64,000 nt of DNA from JAFGPF01 sp964500415 (GCA_964500415.1 CAZCOB010000002.1:50128-114127), one strand, 5' to 3'; positions 53,341-62,651 are shown, counted from the first letter of the stretch. The notes: a model not told the origin generated them from the letters alone. Numbers and translations are program-made.

Positions 53341-54392
53341 CGGACTCTCCTCCTCAGAACGGATATACCGACCCATGTAATGACCAGGCAGAATCCCAGG
53401 AGAATCAACAAATTAAGCCAGATATCACCCCAGCCGGAGCCGAAGTTGGCCACCCGGTGGACGGTATCAACCAGGTAATAGGACGGGAGAATCTTAATCC
53501 AATTCGTAATCGCTCCGGGAAACAGGACGCCGAATGATGGCACCAGTAATATGATAAAAGCAGGAATGCTCCAGGCCAGCACCGACATGAAGTCTTTGCT
53601 TACGGATGAGATAAGAAAAGCCACCCCGGTGACCAGCACCGCTCCCAGCAGCAGGGCTGTCACTATTATCAATGGCCCTCCGCTAAACCCCCCGACCAGT
53701 AACATGAACAACACCGACTGTCCGAAGGCAAGACCGGTGCCGGTAATGCCTTTAGCGATAAAGAGTTCCTTAACGGACATCGGGGTCACCAGGAGGGCGT
53801 GTATCGTGCCCCGTTCCATCTCTTCCGATAGCAGGTTCGCCAGCCCCATCATTTCCACCATGAGAATCATAATGGCAAGAAGGGGGCGCAGCCTGTCCCG
53901 CGGCGGTATCGGTGTGCCTATCATATCCGGCCCCAGAATTTCCTCGGTCGCTTCAATGCTTAAAGCCTGTCCCGTCTGGACATAAGCCAGTTCCCTGATT
54001 ATGAGTACGACGGTATCTTTCATCTCCTGCGGTACGTCCGGCGTGAAATAAAGACTGATGGTAGGTTTTTGTTTCGAGGCGAGTTTTTCCATTGTATCCG
54101 CCGGTAGCGATACTCCGGCCACGTACCTGCCTTCAATGACACCTTCTTTCAGGGCTTCCTCGGATTCCACCGTTTCTATTTCCAGACCTTCTTCCTGCAT
54201 CTGTGTGAAGGCAGGGAGAGTTACCGGCGCGTACAGCCCTATATCAAGGTTTTCATTAACCGTACTTGGCATAACGAAGTAGATGACGATGTAGAAAATA
54301 AAACCGATGGCAGTCAGGACCGCGAACAACTTCTTCCTGAAGAAAAGGGAGAAGTCTTTAGCGATAAGGGTGCCGAGAATGCGCCAGTTCAT
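53337..54392 (-). CDS. ABC-2 type exporter permease, first subunit
   Basis: A 351-residue ABC-2 permease: N-terminal helix (LFAVLTAIGFIFYIVIYFVM), a soluble loop of about 140 residues, then five helices containing LSEEMERGTIHALLVTPMSVKELFIAKG, the conserved cytoplasmic loop of these exporters. It starts on the last base of the ATPase stop codon, showing translational coupling. Confidence 0.83.
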   Translation of the reverse strand: MNWRILGTLIAKDFSLFFRKKLFAVLTAIGFIFYIVIYFVMPSTVNENLDIGLYAPVTLPAFTQMQEEGLEIETVESEEALKEGVIEGRYVAGVSLPADTMEKLASKQKPTISLYFTPDVPQEMKDTVVLIIRELAYVQTGQALSIEATEEILGPDMIGTPIPPRDRLRPLLAIMILMVEMMGLANLLSEEMERGTIHALLVTPMSVKELFIAKGITGTGLAFGQSVLFMLLVGGFSGGPLIIVTALLLGAVLVTGVAFLISSVSKDFMSVLAWSIPAFIILLVPSFGVLFPGAITNWIKILPSYYLVDTVHRVANFGSGWGDIWLNLLILLGFCLVITWVGISVLRRRVR

Positions 54393-55255
54393 TACACAAG
54401 CCCCCGCCCCGTAAGGCTGATGAAGATATCTTCCAGGGTGGCTTCTTCGCTGTGGATGGTGATGACTTTTTCCTGTGAAAAGAGTTTCCGAACGGCTTCA
54501 GGCGTTTCCGGGGTATCCAGGGTTATCTCGCGGTCTTCAAGCCCGCCGGCATCCCCCGCGACCTTTGCCTTGAGCGCCCGCTTGCCGTGTTGCTGCTTGA
54601 GGAGGTGGGGAGTATCCAGGGCAACGATTTTTCCCTGGTTCATAAAGGCTATGCGGTCGGAGAGCTTATCAGCCTCCACCATGTCGTGGGTGGTGAGAAA
54701 TACGGTGGCGCCACGCTCGCGCTCTTCGAGGATAATATTTCTTATCGTCTCGGATGAGGTCGGGTCGAGTCCGGCGGTGGGTTCATCGAGAAAGAGGATG
54801 CGGGGTTTATTAAGTATGGACCTGGCTACCATGAGGCGTTGCTTCATGCCTTTGGAATACGTCTCGACCCTGTCTTTGCCTCGCCCGCCCAGGCCGACCC
54901 GCTCCAGCAGGGCATTACCGTCAAATGAGCGCATACCGAACAGGCTGGCGAACAGGTTGAGATTTTCCAAGGCACTCATCTGTTCGTAGAGATTCGTTGT
55001 TTCAAAGCAGACGCCAATTTCTTCCTGCACCTTTTCGACATTCTTCGTGACATCCATTCCAAGCAGCCTGGCCTGTCCGCCTTTGGGCTTGAACTGCCCG
55101 GTCAGCATCTTGAAGGTTGTTGTCTTGCCGGCGCCGTTCGGCCCGAGAAAACCCATTATTTCGCTTTCGGCCACACTAAAACTGATGTGGTCTACGGCGG
55201 TTAATTCACCGTACCGGTAGGTCAGTTCTTCGGCTTCAATAGCTTCTCGCGCCAT
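54392..55255 (-). CDS. ABC-2 type exporter ATPase
   Basis: A 287-residue ATPase: Walker A GPNGAGKTT (about 39-47), signature YSKGMKQRLMVARSI (GKGMKQ-like variant of LSGGQ, usual in this subfamily), Walker B ILFLDEPTAGLDPTS, H-loop THDM. The C-terminal domain resembles NatA/DrrA. AAGGAG precedes the ATG at 55255; a longer frame from 55288 has no ribosome site. Drives the two ABC-2 permeases encoded downstream. Confidence 0.9.
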   Translation of the reverse strand: MAREAIEAEELTYRYGELTAVDHISFSVAESEIMGFLGPNGAGKTTTFKMLTGQFKPKGGQARLLGMDVTKNVEKVQEEIGVCFETTNLYEQMSALENLNLFASLFGMRSFDGNALLERVGLGGRGKDRVETYSKGMKQRLMVARSILNKPRILFLDEPTAGLDPTSSETIRNIILEERERGATVFLTTHDMVEADKLSDRIAFMNQGKIVALDTPHLLKQQHGKRALKAKVAGDAGGLEDREITLDTPETPEAVRKLFSQEKVITIHSEEATLEDIFISLTGRGLV

Positions 55256-55379
55256 CTCATCTCCTTTCCCTCCGGGGTAAAGTCTCATTATACCGGAACC
55301 ATGTGCCTGAGTGATGGTATCTTCTATGTTAACATTAATATCACCGTTTTACCTAACCCCTCACCCTTTCCAAGCCTGT

Positions 55380-55408
55380 TTAACGACCGCTCCATATTGT
55401 GTTATAAT
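55380..55408 (+). promoter_or_regulatory. Putative promoter of nusB
   Basis: TATAAT (55403-55408) is perfect; the -35 TTAACG (55380-55385) is weak, with a 17-base spacer. The nusB ATG follows 22 bases later. Confidence 0.45.
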
Positions 55409-55430
55409 GTGTGCTCAGGACGTTAAAATC

Positions 55431-55841
55431 ATGACAGGGACAAGACACAAAGCCAGGACTATTGCCCTGCAGGCGATGTATGAGATTGACTCCGCGGCAC
55501 GTCACCCTGAGGCGGTGGTAGGACGCCTTCTATCGCAAGCGGACTTATCAGAGGAAAACAGTGGCTTTGTGCGTGAACTGGTATATGGTGCCACCAGTAA
55601 AAAGGATGAAATCGACCGTAATATCCAGAAGTTTGCCCCGGCCTGGCCGGTGGAACAGATAGCGATGGTCGACCGTAATATCCTCAGACTTGCAATCTTT
55701 GAGATTTTATTTGATAATAAAGTACCGGTTAAAGTAGCGGTTAGCGAAGCGGTTGAGCTGGCCAAGACCTTCGGCAGTGATAACTCGGCTAAGTTTATCA
55801 ACGGTGTTCTGGGGTCGGTAAGTACGCTAACCAGCCGCTAG
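55431..55841 (+). CDS. nusB: Transcription antitermination factor NusB
   Basis: A 136-residue all-helical RNA-binding protein needed for rRNA antitermination complexes. Family features: RHKARTIALQAMYEID at the N-terminus (basic RNA-binding helix), YGATSKKDEIDRNIQKFAPAWPVEQIAMVDRNILRLAIFEIL, and KVAVSEAVELAKTFGSDNSAKFINGVLGSV at the end. The start at MTGTRHKAR is chosen by homology. It is 24 bases before the acyl carrier protein gene. Confidence 0.93.
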   Translation: MTGTRHKARTIALQAMYEIDSAARHPEAVVGRLLSQADLSEENSGFVRELVYGATSKKDEIDRNIQKFAPAWPVEQIAMVDRNILRLAIFEILFDNKVPVKVAVSEAVELAKTFGSDNSAKFINGVLGSVSTLTSR

Positions 55842-55865
55842 AAAGCTTTAGCAAAGGGGGAAAAA

Positions 55866-56126
55866 GTGGCAACTGTCTTTGAGAAAATCAAAAGCATAGT
55901 TGTAGAGCAGCTTGGCGTTGATGGCAAGGATGTCGTGCCCGCAGCTAGCTTTGTTGAAGATTTAGGCGCCGATTCACTGGATCTGGTAGAACTTATTATG
56001 TCTCTGGAAGAAGCGTTCAGCACTTCGGATCGGAAAGTCGAGATACCGGATGAGGCCGCCGAAAAAATAGTGACCATTCAGGACGCTATTGATTATATTA
56101 AGGAACAGGGTATAGAGGACGGTTAA
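55866..56126 (+). CDS. acpP: Acyl carrier protein
   Basis: An 86-residue acidic four-helix protein. Ser37 in GADSLDLVELIM takes the phosphopantetheine arm. It carries acyl chains in fatty-acid synthesis. Start is GTG (translated MATVFEKIKS), with AAAGGGGG just upstream. No other fab gene is adjacent. The segment RKVEIPDEAAEKIVTIQDAIDYIKEQ is the normal C-terminal helix pair. Confidence 0.94.
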   Translation: MATVFEKIKSIVVEQLGVDGKDVVPAASFVEDLGADSLDLVELIMSLEEAFSTSDRKVEIPDEAAEKIVTIQDAIDYIKEQGIEDG

Positions 56127-56255
56127 TTTTTTCTTCGCATAGTCCGTAGAAACATACCCTGATTTACCGGGAATTTTTTCTAACCCTGCTTTCTCTTACC
56201 ATTTCACAAGGGAGATACGTGTGTGCTGTTGATGTGATACGGGGTGGGATACGGA

Positions 56256-57026
56256 CTAAATACCCTTCACCCAGGCAACGGCATTAATGAATACCTGCAT
56301 GCCGTCGCCGGATTTTCGTGGTTTTTCTCTCGTCCAGCGGGGGTGCTGCGTCCAGCGGATGAAGCGCTCCGGGTGCGGCATCAGCGCGAAGATACGCCCC
56401 GAATCGTCGCAGATACCGGCGATATTTTTAATCGAGCCGTTCGGATTATACGGGTAACCCGCTGTAATATCTCCCTTTTCGTCGGCGTACTGCACGACAA
56501 CGTTAAGTTTTTCAGCCACGCCGGGTTCCGCCACCAGCTTCCCCTCCCCGTGGGCTACCGGGATGTACATGCCTTGCATGCCCCGTGTGAAGACACAGGG
56601 GCTTTTTTCATTAATCTTTAGATAGACCCAGCGGCACTCGAACCTGCCTGAGTCGTTACTGGTCAGGGTTACCGGCTGCTTACCATCTCCCTGCATCCCC
56701 GGCAGAATACCTGTTTTCACCAGCACCTGGAAGCCGTTGCAGATGCCGAGGATAAGTTTGCCGTCATCGACGAACTTCTGTATATCCTCTCCCAGCCTCA
56801 GCCTGATTTCATTGGCGAGAATCTTGCCGGCGGAGATATCGTCGCCGTAGGTAAAGCCGCCGGGACTGACCAGTATCTGGTAGTCCGCCAGGCGTTTCTC
56901 CCCCCTGAATAACTCGGTCACCAGCGCCGAGTCTACCTCCGCGCCGGCTTCTTCGAAGGCAACCTGTGTCTCAAAATCGCAGTTCGTCCCGGGGGCCCGT
57001 AGCATTAGTGTTTTTACTTTAGCCAT
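56256..57026 (-). CDS. purQ: Phosphoribosylformylglycinamidine synthase, glutaminase subunit PurQ
   Basis: A 256-residue class I glutamine amidotransferase. Nucleophile Cys in GICNGFQVLVKTG (about 96), and the His-Glu pair in MPHPERF (about 223-228). N-terminal LRAPGTNCDFE and SPGGFTYGDDISAG are standard. It supplies ammonia to PurL in the fourth step of purine synthesis. It starts 24 bases after the purL stop. The C-terminal WTQHPRWTREKPRKSGDGMQVF is as in the longer PurQ type. Confidence 0.93.
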   Translation of the reverse strand: MAKVKTLMLRAPGTNCDFETQVAFEEAGAEVDSALVTELFRGEKRLADYQILVSPGGFTYGDDISAGKILANEIRLRLGEDIQKFVDDGKLILGICNGFQVLVKTGILPGMQGDGKQPVTLTSNDSGRFECRWVYLKINEKSPCVFTRGMQGMYIPVAHGEGKLVAEPGVAEKLNVVVQYADEKGDITAGYPYNPNGSIKNIAGICDDSGRIFALMPHPERFIRWTQHPRWTREKPRKSGDGMQVFINAVAWVKGI

Positions 57027-57050
57027 TTTGTACCTTCTGACATAAGAAAA

Positions 57051-59900
57051 TTACCATCTCAGCGGTTTCTGCCAGGCTTCTTTCAGCTCGGCGATATCGG
57101 CATTAAGCACCACCTTGCCGTTACGTCCGTAAACCTCGAATTTATCATTATCAGTAACCCGCCCGATTTCCGCAAAAGCGACGCCTGACATCATTTTCTC
57201 GAATTCATCCTTGTGTTCCGGGGCCACCTCGGCGAGGAAGCGGGTGTTGGATTCAGAAAATAGGATAAAATCGTCACGTTCTATCAACTCCGCCAGCGGG
57301 ACATCCTTGAGGTTGACGGTCATGCCGAGTCCCCCGGCGAAAGCCATCTCCGCCGCTGCCACCCCGATGCCCCCCTCGCTGAGGTCGTGACAGGCCTTTA
57401 CCAGGCCTTTAGCCATAGCCCCGGACAGGGTGTCCATGAGCTTCTTGCCTTTTTCGGGATTGACCCTGGGCACGCTGTTGCCTGCATGGCCGCGGATGGC
57501 GTAATAGTGCGAGCCGCCGAGTTCTTGATACGTTTCGCCGATGATGTAAATAAGGTCGCCTGCCTGCTTGCAGTCCATGGAAACAACCTTACCGGCGTCG
57601 TCCATCACGGCCATGGCGGAGATGAGGAGGGTGGGCGGGATGCAGATGCTTTCCTTGCCCGTCTCGTACTCGTTATAGAGGCTGTCCTTGCCGGATATGA
57701 AAGGCGTGCCGTAGACGATGGCCATATCGTAGCAGGCCTGCGCCGCCCGCACCAGGGAGCCGAGCCGGTCGGGCTTTTCCGGGTTGCCCCAGCAGAAGTT
57801 GTCCAGTAAAGCCAACTGCTTCAGGCTGCCGCCGACGGCGATAACCTGTCGCAGGGCTTCGTCAATGGCCGAGGCGGCCATCCAGTAGGTGTCGATGTCC
57901 CCGTACTTCGGGTTGATGCCGTTGGACACGATGATGCCCTTCTTCGAATCGGGCAAAGGCTGGATAACCGCGGCATCTCCCGGTCCATCATTGGCCGTGC
58001 CGACCAGTGGTTTAAGTACGCTGGAGCCCTGCACCTCGTGGTCGTATTGCCTTATCACCCATTCCTTGGAGCAGACGTTCCAGGCGCCGAGTATCTTTTT
58101 CAGGTCTTCGGTAAGGTCGGCGGGTGGGGCAAAGTCCGGCTCGGACTGCCGCGGCGGCTGCCACGAAGCCTCGCGTTCCAGCTGGGGGAGGCCTTTGTGC
58201 AGGAATTCCATGTCTAGGTCGCCGACCAGGTTGCCGTCGTAATAAAGCTGGAGGCGGCGGGTATCGGTAAATTCGCCGATGACGGTTACCTCTACGTCTT
58301 CACTCCGAAAAAGGGACAGCAATTGCTCGACCTTGTCCGGCGGCGAAGCGAGAATCATCCGCTCCTGCGATTCGGATACCCAAATTTCGTGATAGGACAA
58401 CCCCGCGTATTTCAGGGGTACTTTCTCTAGGTCGACGCGTACACCCGTCGTCTCTCCCATCTCGCCTACCGCCGAGGAAAGCCCGCCCCCGCCGCAGTCG
58501 GTAATACGGCAGTACAGGCCCAGGTCGCGTGCCTTGAGGATAGCGTCCAGGGCTTTCTTCTCGACAATCGGATTGCCGATTTGTACCGAGCTTGACGAGA
58601 TGGTCTCGGACTCTTTATTAAGTTCGCCGGAGGCGAAGGTGACGCCGTGGATGCCGTCCCGTCCTGTCTTGCCCCCCACCAGCACCACGAGGTCGCCGGG
58701 CTTTTGCTGGCCCTTCTGTGCCATGTCCTTCGGTATCAGCCCCACCGTGCCGCAGTATACCAGCGGATTACCCACGTAGCGCTCGTCGAAGAGGATGGCC
58801 CCGTTGGAGGTAGCGATGCCCATGCGGTTGCCGTAGTCGGCCACGCCGGCGCGGACGCCCTTGAAAATACGGCGCGGGTGCAGCACTCCCTTGGGGAGGT
58901 CGTCGTGGGGTAAATCCGGCGGGCCGAAGCAGAAGACATCGGTGTTCAGAATGGGTTTGGCGCCCAGCCCGGTGCCCAGGGGGTCGCGGATAACCCCGCC
59001 GATGCCCGTGGCCGCCCCGCCGTACGGCTCCACCGCCGAGGGGTGATTATGCGTTTCCACTTTAAAGCAGATAGCGTAGCGGCCGTCGAAATCGATGACG
59101 CCAGCGTTGTCTTTAAATACCGAGAGGCACCACGGTTTGTTCAGCTCCTCGGTGACGCGCATGACGGTGCTTTTCATCAGGTTGTCGATTGTCTGCCCGT
59201 CCAGCTTGATTTTAGCCTTGAAAGTCTTGTGGATGCAGTGCTCCGACCAGGTTTGCGCCAGCGTCTCCAGTTCGACGTCGGTCGGTTTACGGCCCAGCTT
59301 GCGGAAGTAGTCCTGGATTATCCTCATCTCCTTGATATTCAGCCAGAACCTGTCCTTGCTCAATGCCATGAGGGCGTCGTCGTCCATGCTATCGATGTCG
59401 ATAGTTGAAAGGGAGAACTGGTAGGTAGCCGGCGGCAGCGCCATGGCCTCTTTTTTGGCGACGATGTGCTGCACGACGCTGTTGACGAGAAGTTTGTCGC
59501 AGATGGACTGTAAAGTATCGCCGGAGAAATCGCCCCACAGCAGGTACTTCTTGGCTGTGCGTACCGCTGTAACGCTGGTGATGCCGAGGTCGGCGATGCC
59601 CTTTCTAACGCTGTCTTCGACCGGGTCCATGACGCCCGGGTTATAGGCAACCTCGACGAGACGGGCGTCGGCGGGGACCGGCTTTTCCTGGTATGAATAT
59701 TCCTCCACTATCGGGTCGGTCAGCAGTTCCCGGCAGATTCTCAGCAGGTCTTTTTCATCCAGCCTGCCTTCGAGCAGGTAAACCTGGCTGACCCGGACAC
59801 GCTGTACGTTTTTAATGCCGAGGTCGAGGATATCCTTTTCCAGTGCTTCCGCCTGGGGGTCGGTGAAACCTTCCTTTACCGTGACCTCTATACGAATCAA
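57051..59900 (-). CDS. purL: PurS-PurS-PurL fusion, phosphoribosylformylglycinamidine synthase
   Basis: A 949-residue protein. Residues about 1-72 and 83-155 are two tandem PurS-like domains (IEVTVKEGFTDPQAEALEKDI and VEVAYNPGVMDPVEDSVRKGI start them). Small-type PurL follows from about 175: SEHCIHKTFKAKI, KVETHNHPSAVEPYGGAATGIGG, GGKTGRDGIHG, GGGGLSSAVGEMGE, and the second half with SGKDSLYNEY and HDLSEGGIGVAAAEMAF. It therefore needs only PurQ to form the complete enzyme. Start is TTG after AGAGAGGAAATTAAG. Typical separate PurL proteins are about 740 residues. Confidence 0.92.
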   Translation of the reverse strand: MIRIEVTVKEGFTDPQAEALEKDILDLGIKNVQRVRVSQVYLLEGRLDEKDLLRICRELLTDPIVEEYSYQEKPVPADARLVEVAYNPGVMDPVEDSVRKGIADLGITSVTAVRTAKKYLLWGDFSGDTLQSICDKLLVNSVVQHIVAKKEAMALPPATYQFSLSTIDIDSMDDDALMALSKDRFWLNIKEMRIIQDYFRKLGRKPTDVELETLAQTWSEHCIHKTFKAKIKLDGQTIDNLMKSTVMRVTEELNKPWCLSVFKDNAGVIDFDGRYAICFKVETHNHPSAVEPYGGAATGIGGVIRDPLGTGLGAKPILNTDVFCFGPPDLPHDDLPKGVLHPRRIFKGVRAGVADYGNRMGIATSNGAILFDERYVGNPLVYCGTVGLIPKDMAQKGQQKPGDLVVLVGGKTGRDGIHGVTFASGELNKESETISSSSVQIGNPIVEKKALDAILKARDLGLYCRITDCGGGGLSSAVGEMGETTGVRVDLEKVPLKYAGLSYHEIWVSESQERMILASPPDKVEQLLSLFRSEDVEVTVIGEFTDTRRLQLYYDGNLVGDLDMEFLHKGLPQLEREASWQPPRQSEPDFAPPADLTEDLKKILGAWNVCSKEWVIRQYDHEVQGSSVLKPLVGTANDGPGDAAVIQPLPDSKKGIIVSNGINPKYGDIDTYWMAASAIDEALRQVIAVGGSLKQLALLDNFCWGNPEKPDRLGSLVRAAQACYDMAIVYGTPFISGKDSLYNEYETGKESICIPPTLLISAMAVMDDAGKVVSMDCKQAGDLIYIIGETYQELGGSHYYAIRGHAGNSVPRVNPEKGKKLMDTLSGAMAKGLVKACHDLSEGGIGVAAAEMAFAGGLGMTVNLKDVPLAELIERDDFILFSESNTRFLAEVAPEHKDEFEKMMSGVAFAEIGRVTDNDKFEVYGRNGKVVLNADIAELKEAWQKPLRW

Positions 59901-59933
59901 CTTAATTTCCTCTCTCTCACCTATAATAAAACA

Positions 59934-60836
59934 CTACCTCCCCGCCCGTCTATCCACCCGGTTGATAAGGAAAGTCAGCCAACGGCTCGGCTCTGCCGTC
60001 TGGCCGAAGTCGAAATCTACGTAGGCCGCGTCGATAGCTTCGGCGAAGTATTTACCGCCGGTGGCTTTATTATGCACGAGGTCCAGCATACTTTGAAAAG
60101 CCCGGCTGTCCACGGCGTAAGGGAACAATGACAGGACATCGAGTACCCGCAGTATGCCGTATTTCACCGCCGGATATTGCAGGCTTTTGAAACGCCTGCC
60201 GACCCCGAACCCGTACAGGTGTGGCCTTTCTTCCCAGTGCGTCAGCAGCAGGTCGATGGCGCCGTTGAGTTTGGGATTTTCCCGGTACGGCTCGTACTGA
60301 CCGAGCAGCATGAGGATATTGAGATTATCCATGGGGCACGATTCTCTGCCGAAATTATCGCCGTAGCAGTCCCAGCCGCCGTTGGACATCTGGTCGTTCA
60401 GGATGCTGTGAATGTATCTTTGCAGTCGCGAGTCGTCCCGGTAGCCCATCTTGGCCAGCGACGAAAGGAGAATGGCCGACATGCAGAAGTAGTTGTCCCG
60501 GACATTAGGCGGAATGGTAAAGGAGCCGTCCCGCGCCTGAAACCGGAATATCTCTTCCGCCTCGCCTTCGAGTCCCGAATCACGCACCGTGAGGCCGATA
60601 TCCGCCAGGAAAAAGAGGTCCCAGTAAGCCTTGCCGGTTTCCGTGTAGTGCACCCTCCCGGTCTTCAGGGCGGGAATGCCGGCATCGCCGCCTTTCAGCC
60701 TGCTTACTATTTTCACGATTGAACTGTCCTGCATTACCGGTTTGACATCCGGTTGTATGTCCAGCAGCTGGAGTTCTACGGCGTACCTGAGCCATGCAGG
60801 GCCTTCCAGCAGCCAGTCGAGGACTTCTTTATCCAA
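59934..60836 (-). CDS. Alpha/alpha-toroid (prenyltransferase/squalene-oxidase repeat-like) protein
   Basis: A 300-residue soluble protein of helical repeats: FRFQARDGSFTIPPNVRDN, ILNDQMSNGGWDCYGDNFGRESCPMDNLN, and the W-C-rich turns between helices resemble the QW-type repeats of squalene cyclase-like toroids. No DxDD or substrate-cavity motif is seen, so it is probably not a cyclase. Start is TTG (MDKEVLDWLLEGPAWLRYAVELQLL). It may share a transcript with purL, 33 bases downstream. Function unknown. Confidence 0.55.
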   Translation of the reverse strand: MDKEVLDWLLEGPAWLRYAVELQLLDIQPDVKPVMQDSSIVKIVSRLKGGDAGIPALKTGRVHYTETGKAYWDLFFLADIGLTVRDSGLEGEAEEIFRFQARDGSFTIPPNVRDNYFCMSAILLSSLAKMGYRDDSRLQRYIHSILNDQMSNGGWDCYGDNFGRESCPMDNLNILMLLGQYEPYRENPKLNGAIDLLLTHWEERPHLYGFGVGRRFKSLQYPAVKYGILRVLDVLSLFPYAVDSRAFQSMLDLVHNKATGGKYFAEAIDAAYVDFDFGQTAEPSRWLTFLINRVDRRAGR

Positions 60837-61099
60837 AAATCTCGCCTGCTAATCTACTCTCTCGGCATTTTCGGGGGTGTTCTGACACTTCTATTTTAGC
60901 GTTTTTTAAGATATGCGTAAAGATACCTTCACGCATGGATGGCAGGAATATTTAACGGGATAAATCTATTTTTTTACGGGGAATCGGCGTTGTTGTCTTA
61001 ATTTAGTAATCATTATGTGACCTTTGTCTTTGCATTTTCTTTTTAATGGTGGTTCAATATATTCGGAAGAATATGGGGAAAATAGTGCTATAGATATTA

Positions 61100-61128
61100 T
61101 TGCGCCCAGTCACAGGCCGATGTATAAT
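61100..61128 (+). promoter_or_regulatory. Putative promoter of the cupredoxin-like lipoprotein gene
   Basis: TATAAT (61123-61128) is perfect; TTGCGC (61100-61105) is 17 bases upstream. The ATG follows 25 bases later with GGGAGG between. The rest of the 317-base gap 60837-61153 is AT-rich with a weak inverted repeat ATGCGT/ACGCAT (60913-60936). Confidence 0.45.
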
Positions 61129-61153
61129 GTACCAAATAAATGGGAGGTAAAGG

Positions 61154-61540
61154 ATGGTAAAAATAGCCTGCCTGGCATTATTGTCCGTCTTCATACTCTT
61201 CAGTATGATAGCCTTTGTGGCCTGCGGGGGTGATACTGAGGAGCCGGCGCCTTCACCTTCCCCATCATCGGTGCCTGCCATCACCGACCCGGAAGCTGAT
61301 GCTGTGGTTGAAATCACCGACGATTTCTCCCCGAAGGAAGTAACCATACCCGTGGGTGGGAGAGTCGTCTGGTACAACAAAGGCGACCGTCGCTGGTGGG
61401 TATCCTCTCCGACAAAAGTGCCCGATACCGGCGTTATCCCGATAATGCAGAGGATGGGTTACACTTTTAAAGAACCCGGCGAGTACGAATACTATGACCT
61501 TTATCACAAGGATATTAAAGAGAAAGTAATTGTAAAGTAA
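61154..61540 (+). CDS. Cupredoxin-like lipoprotein with lost copper ligands
   Basis: A 128-residue exported lipoprotein: hydrophobic helix 4-20, lipobox FVAC with Cys24, then a Pro/Ser linker and a single beta-sandwich domain (about 50-128). VEITDDFSPKEVTIPVGGRVVWYNKGDRRWWVSSP matches the first half of plastocyanin-like proteins, but the copper His is Trp. The second half reads YEYYDLYHKDIKEKVIV: Cys is replaced by Asp and Met by Ile, leaving only one His. Copper electron transfer is unlikely; it may be a structural or ligand-binding relative. Confidence 0.65.
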   Translation: MVKIACLALLSVFILFSMIAFVACGGDTEEPAPSPSPSSVPAITDPEADAVVEITDDFSPKEVTIPVGGRVVWYNKGDRRWWVSSPTKVPDTGVIPIMQRMGYTFKEPGEYEYYDLYHKDIKEKVIVK

Positions 61541-61761
61541 CTGCCGGTGCAAGCGAAAAGGAATAGGCCTGGTCTGTTTGTATCAATCCGGTTCACCTCA
61601 TAGTGTTTATGGCTATTCCGGTTGCGGGGCTATGGGTAAACGTTCCCTGCTGGTACCCGTCCGTAAAAAAGGCAGGTAGCTGATGTCGCCCCAATCACAT
61701 CATCACTCTGATTGATGATGAATATGTCTCCTTTAGTTATCCCGACGGAAGGAGTAATTAT

Positions 61762-62007
61762 ATGCTGAGACTATCAACAACATCAAAATTAAGCCCCGCG
61801 GAGGTCGTTAAACGTGCCGTGAAATTTTTCGGCCCCGACGGCTACGGTCTGGAGGTCAAGGAAGAGGATAACTGTTGCGGCTACTTTGAAGGAGGCGGTG
61901 GCAGCGTTAGAGTTATTGCCTCTACTGAGAAAAAGGGGAGTACCGTGGAATTGGAATCCCGCGAGTGGGACTATCAGGTCAAGGAATTCATTAAGAAAGT
62001 CAGATAA
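61762..62007 (+). CDS. Small conserved hypothetical protein with a Cys-Cys motif
   Basis: An 81-residue protein, not recognised. It has the core VKRAVKFFGPDGYGLEV, a Cys-Cys pair in EDNCCGYFEGGGGSVRVIAS, and an alternating strand pattern ending in a basic helix (VKEFIKKVR). GAAGGAG precedes the ATG. It is 39 bases upstream of superoxide dismutase and may be co-transcribed. The fold looks like one small alpha/beta domain; function is not known. Confidence 0.6.
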   Translation: MLRLSTTSKLSPAEVVKRAVKFFGPDGYGLEVKEEDNCCGYFEGGGGSVRVIASTEKKGSTVELESREWDYQVKEFIKKVR

Positions 62008-62046
62008 TAACAGCAGTAAGATTAGTATTCGAAAAAGGAGGGAGCG

Positions 62047-62625
62047 ATGGCTTATACGGCAAAGGACTATAGCCAGCTTGTCGGCATGGATGGTTTCAGC
62101 GAGACGCTGTTAACCAATCATTTTACACTTTACCAGGGCTATGTGACCAATACCAATAAGTTGATGGATATACTGGCCGCGATGTTGAAGGAGGGCGGGA
62201 CGGCTACCCCGGAGTATGCCGAGCTTAAAAGGCGTTTCGGTTTTGAGTTCAATGGCATGCGTCTTCACGAATATTACTTCGAGAACCTCGGCGGTAAGAC
62301 TCCCCTGGATAAAGGCGGGCCCCTGGCGCAGAAGCTGGCCGGAGCTTACGGCAGCTACGATGCCTGGGAGCAGGATTTCCGGGCTACGGGCGCCATGCGC
62401 GGTATCGGCTGGGTGGTGCTCTATCAGGACAACGTGACCGGTATTCTGTGCAACCAGTGGATTAACGAACATGAGGTCGGCCATCTTGCCGGCTGTCGTC
62501 CCATTCTGGTGATGGACGTTTTCGAACATGCCTTTATGATTGACTACGGACTGAAGCGTGCCGATTACATCGTGGCCTTCTTCAAGAACATCGACTGGCA
62601 GGCGGCAGCCGGTAGACTAAAGTAA
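62047..62625 (+). CDS. sodA: Superoxide dismutase, Fe/Mn type
   Basis: A 192-residue cytosolic enzyme that converts superoxide to oxygen and hydrogen peroxide. The metal ligands His25 (NHFTLYQ), His74 (MRLHEYYFENL), Asp157 and His161 (VMDVFEHAF) are all present. CNQWINEHEVGHLAGC is less like the common FNxWxEHD region, so this is a divergent branch. AAGGAGG precedes the ATG. It suggests some oxygen exposure, unusual for strict anaerobes but not rare. Confidence 0.92.
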   Translation: MAYTAKDYSQLVGMDGFSETLLTNHFTLYQGYVTNTNKLMDILAAMLKEGGTATPEYAELKRRFGFEFNGMRLHEYYFENLGGKTPLDKGGPLAQKLAGAYGSYDAWEQDFRATGAMRGIGWVVLYQDNVTGILCNQWINEHEVGHLAGCRPILVMDVFEHAFMIDYGLKRADYIVAFFKNIDWQAAAGRLK

Positions 62626-62651
62626 GACTGAAGGGTATTAATCGGGTCGGG

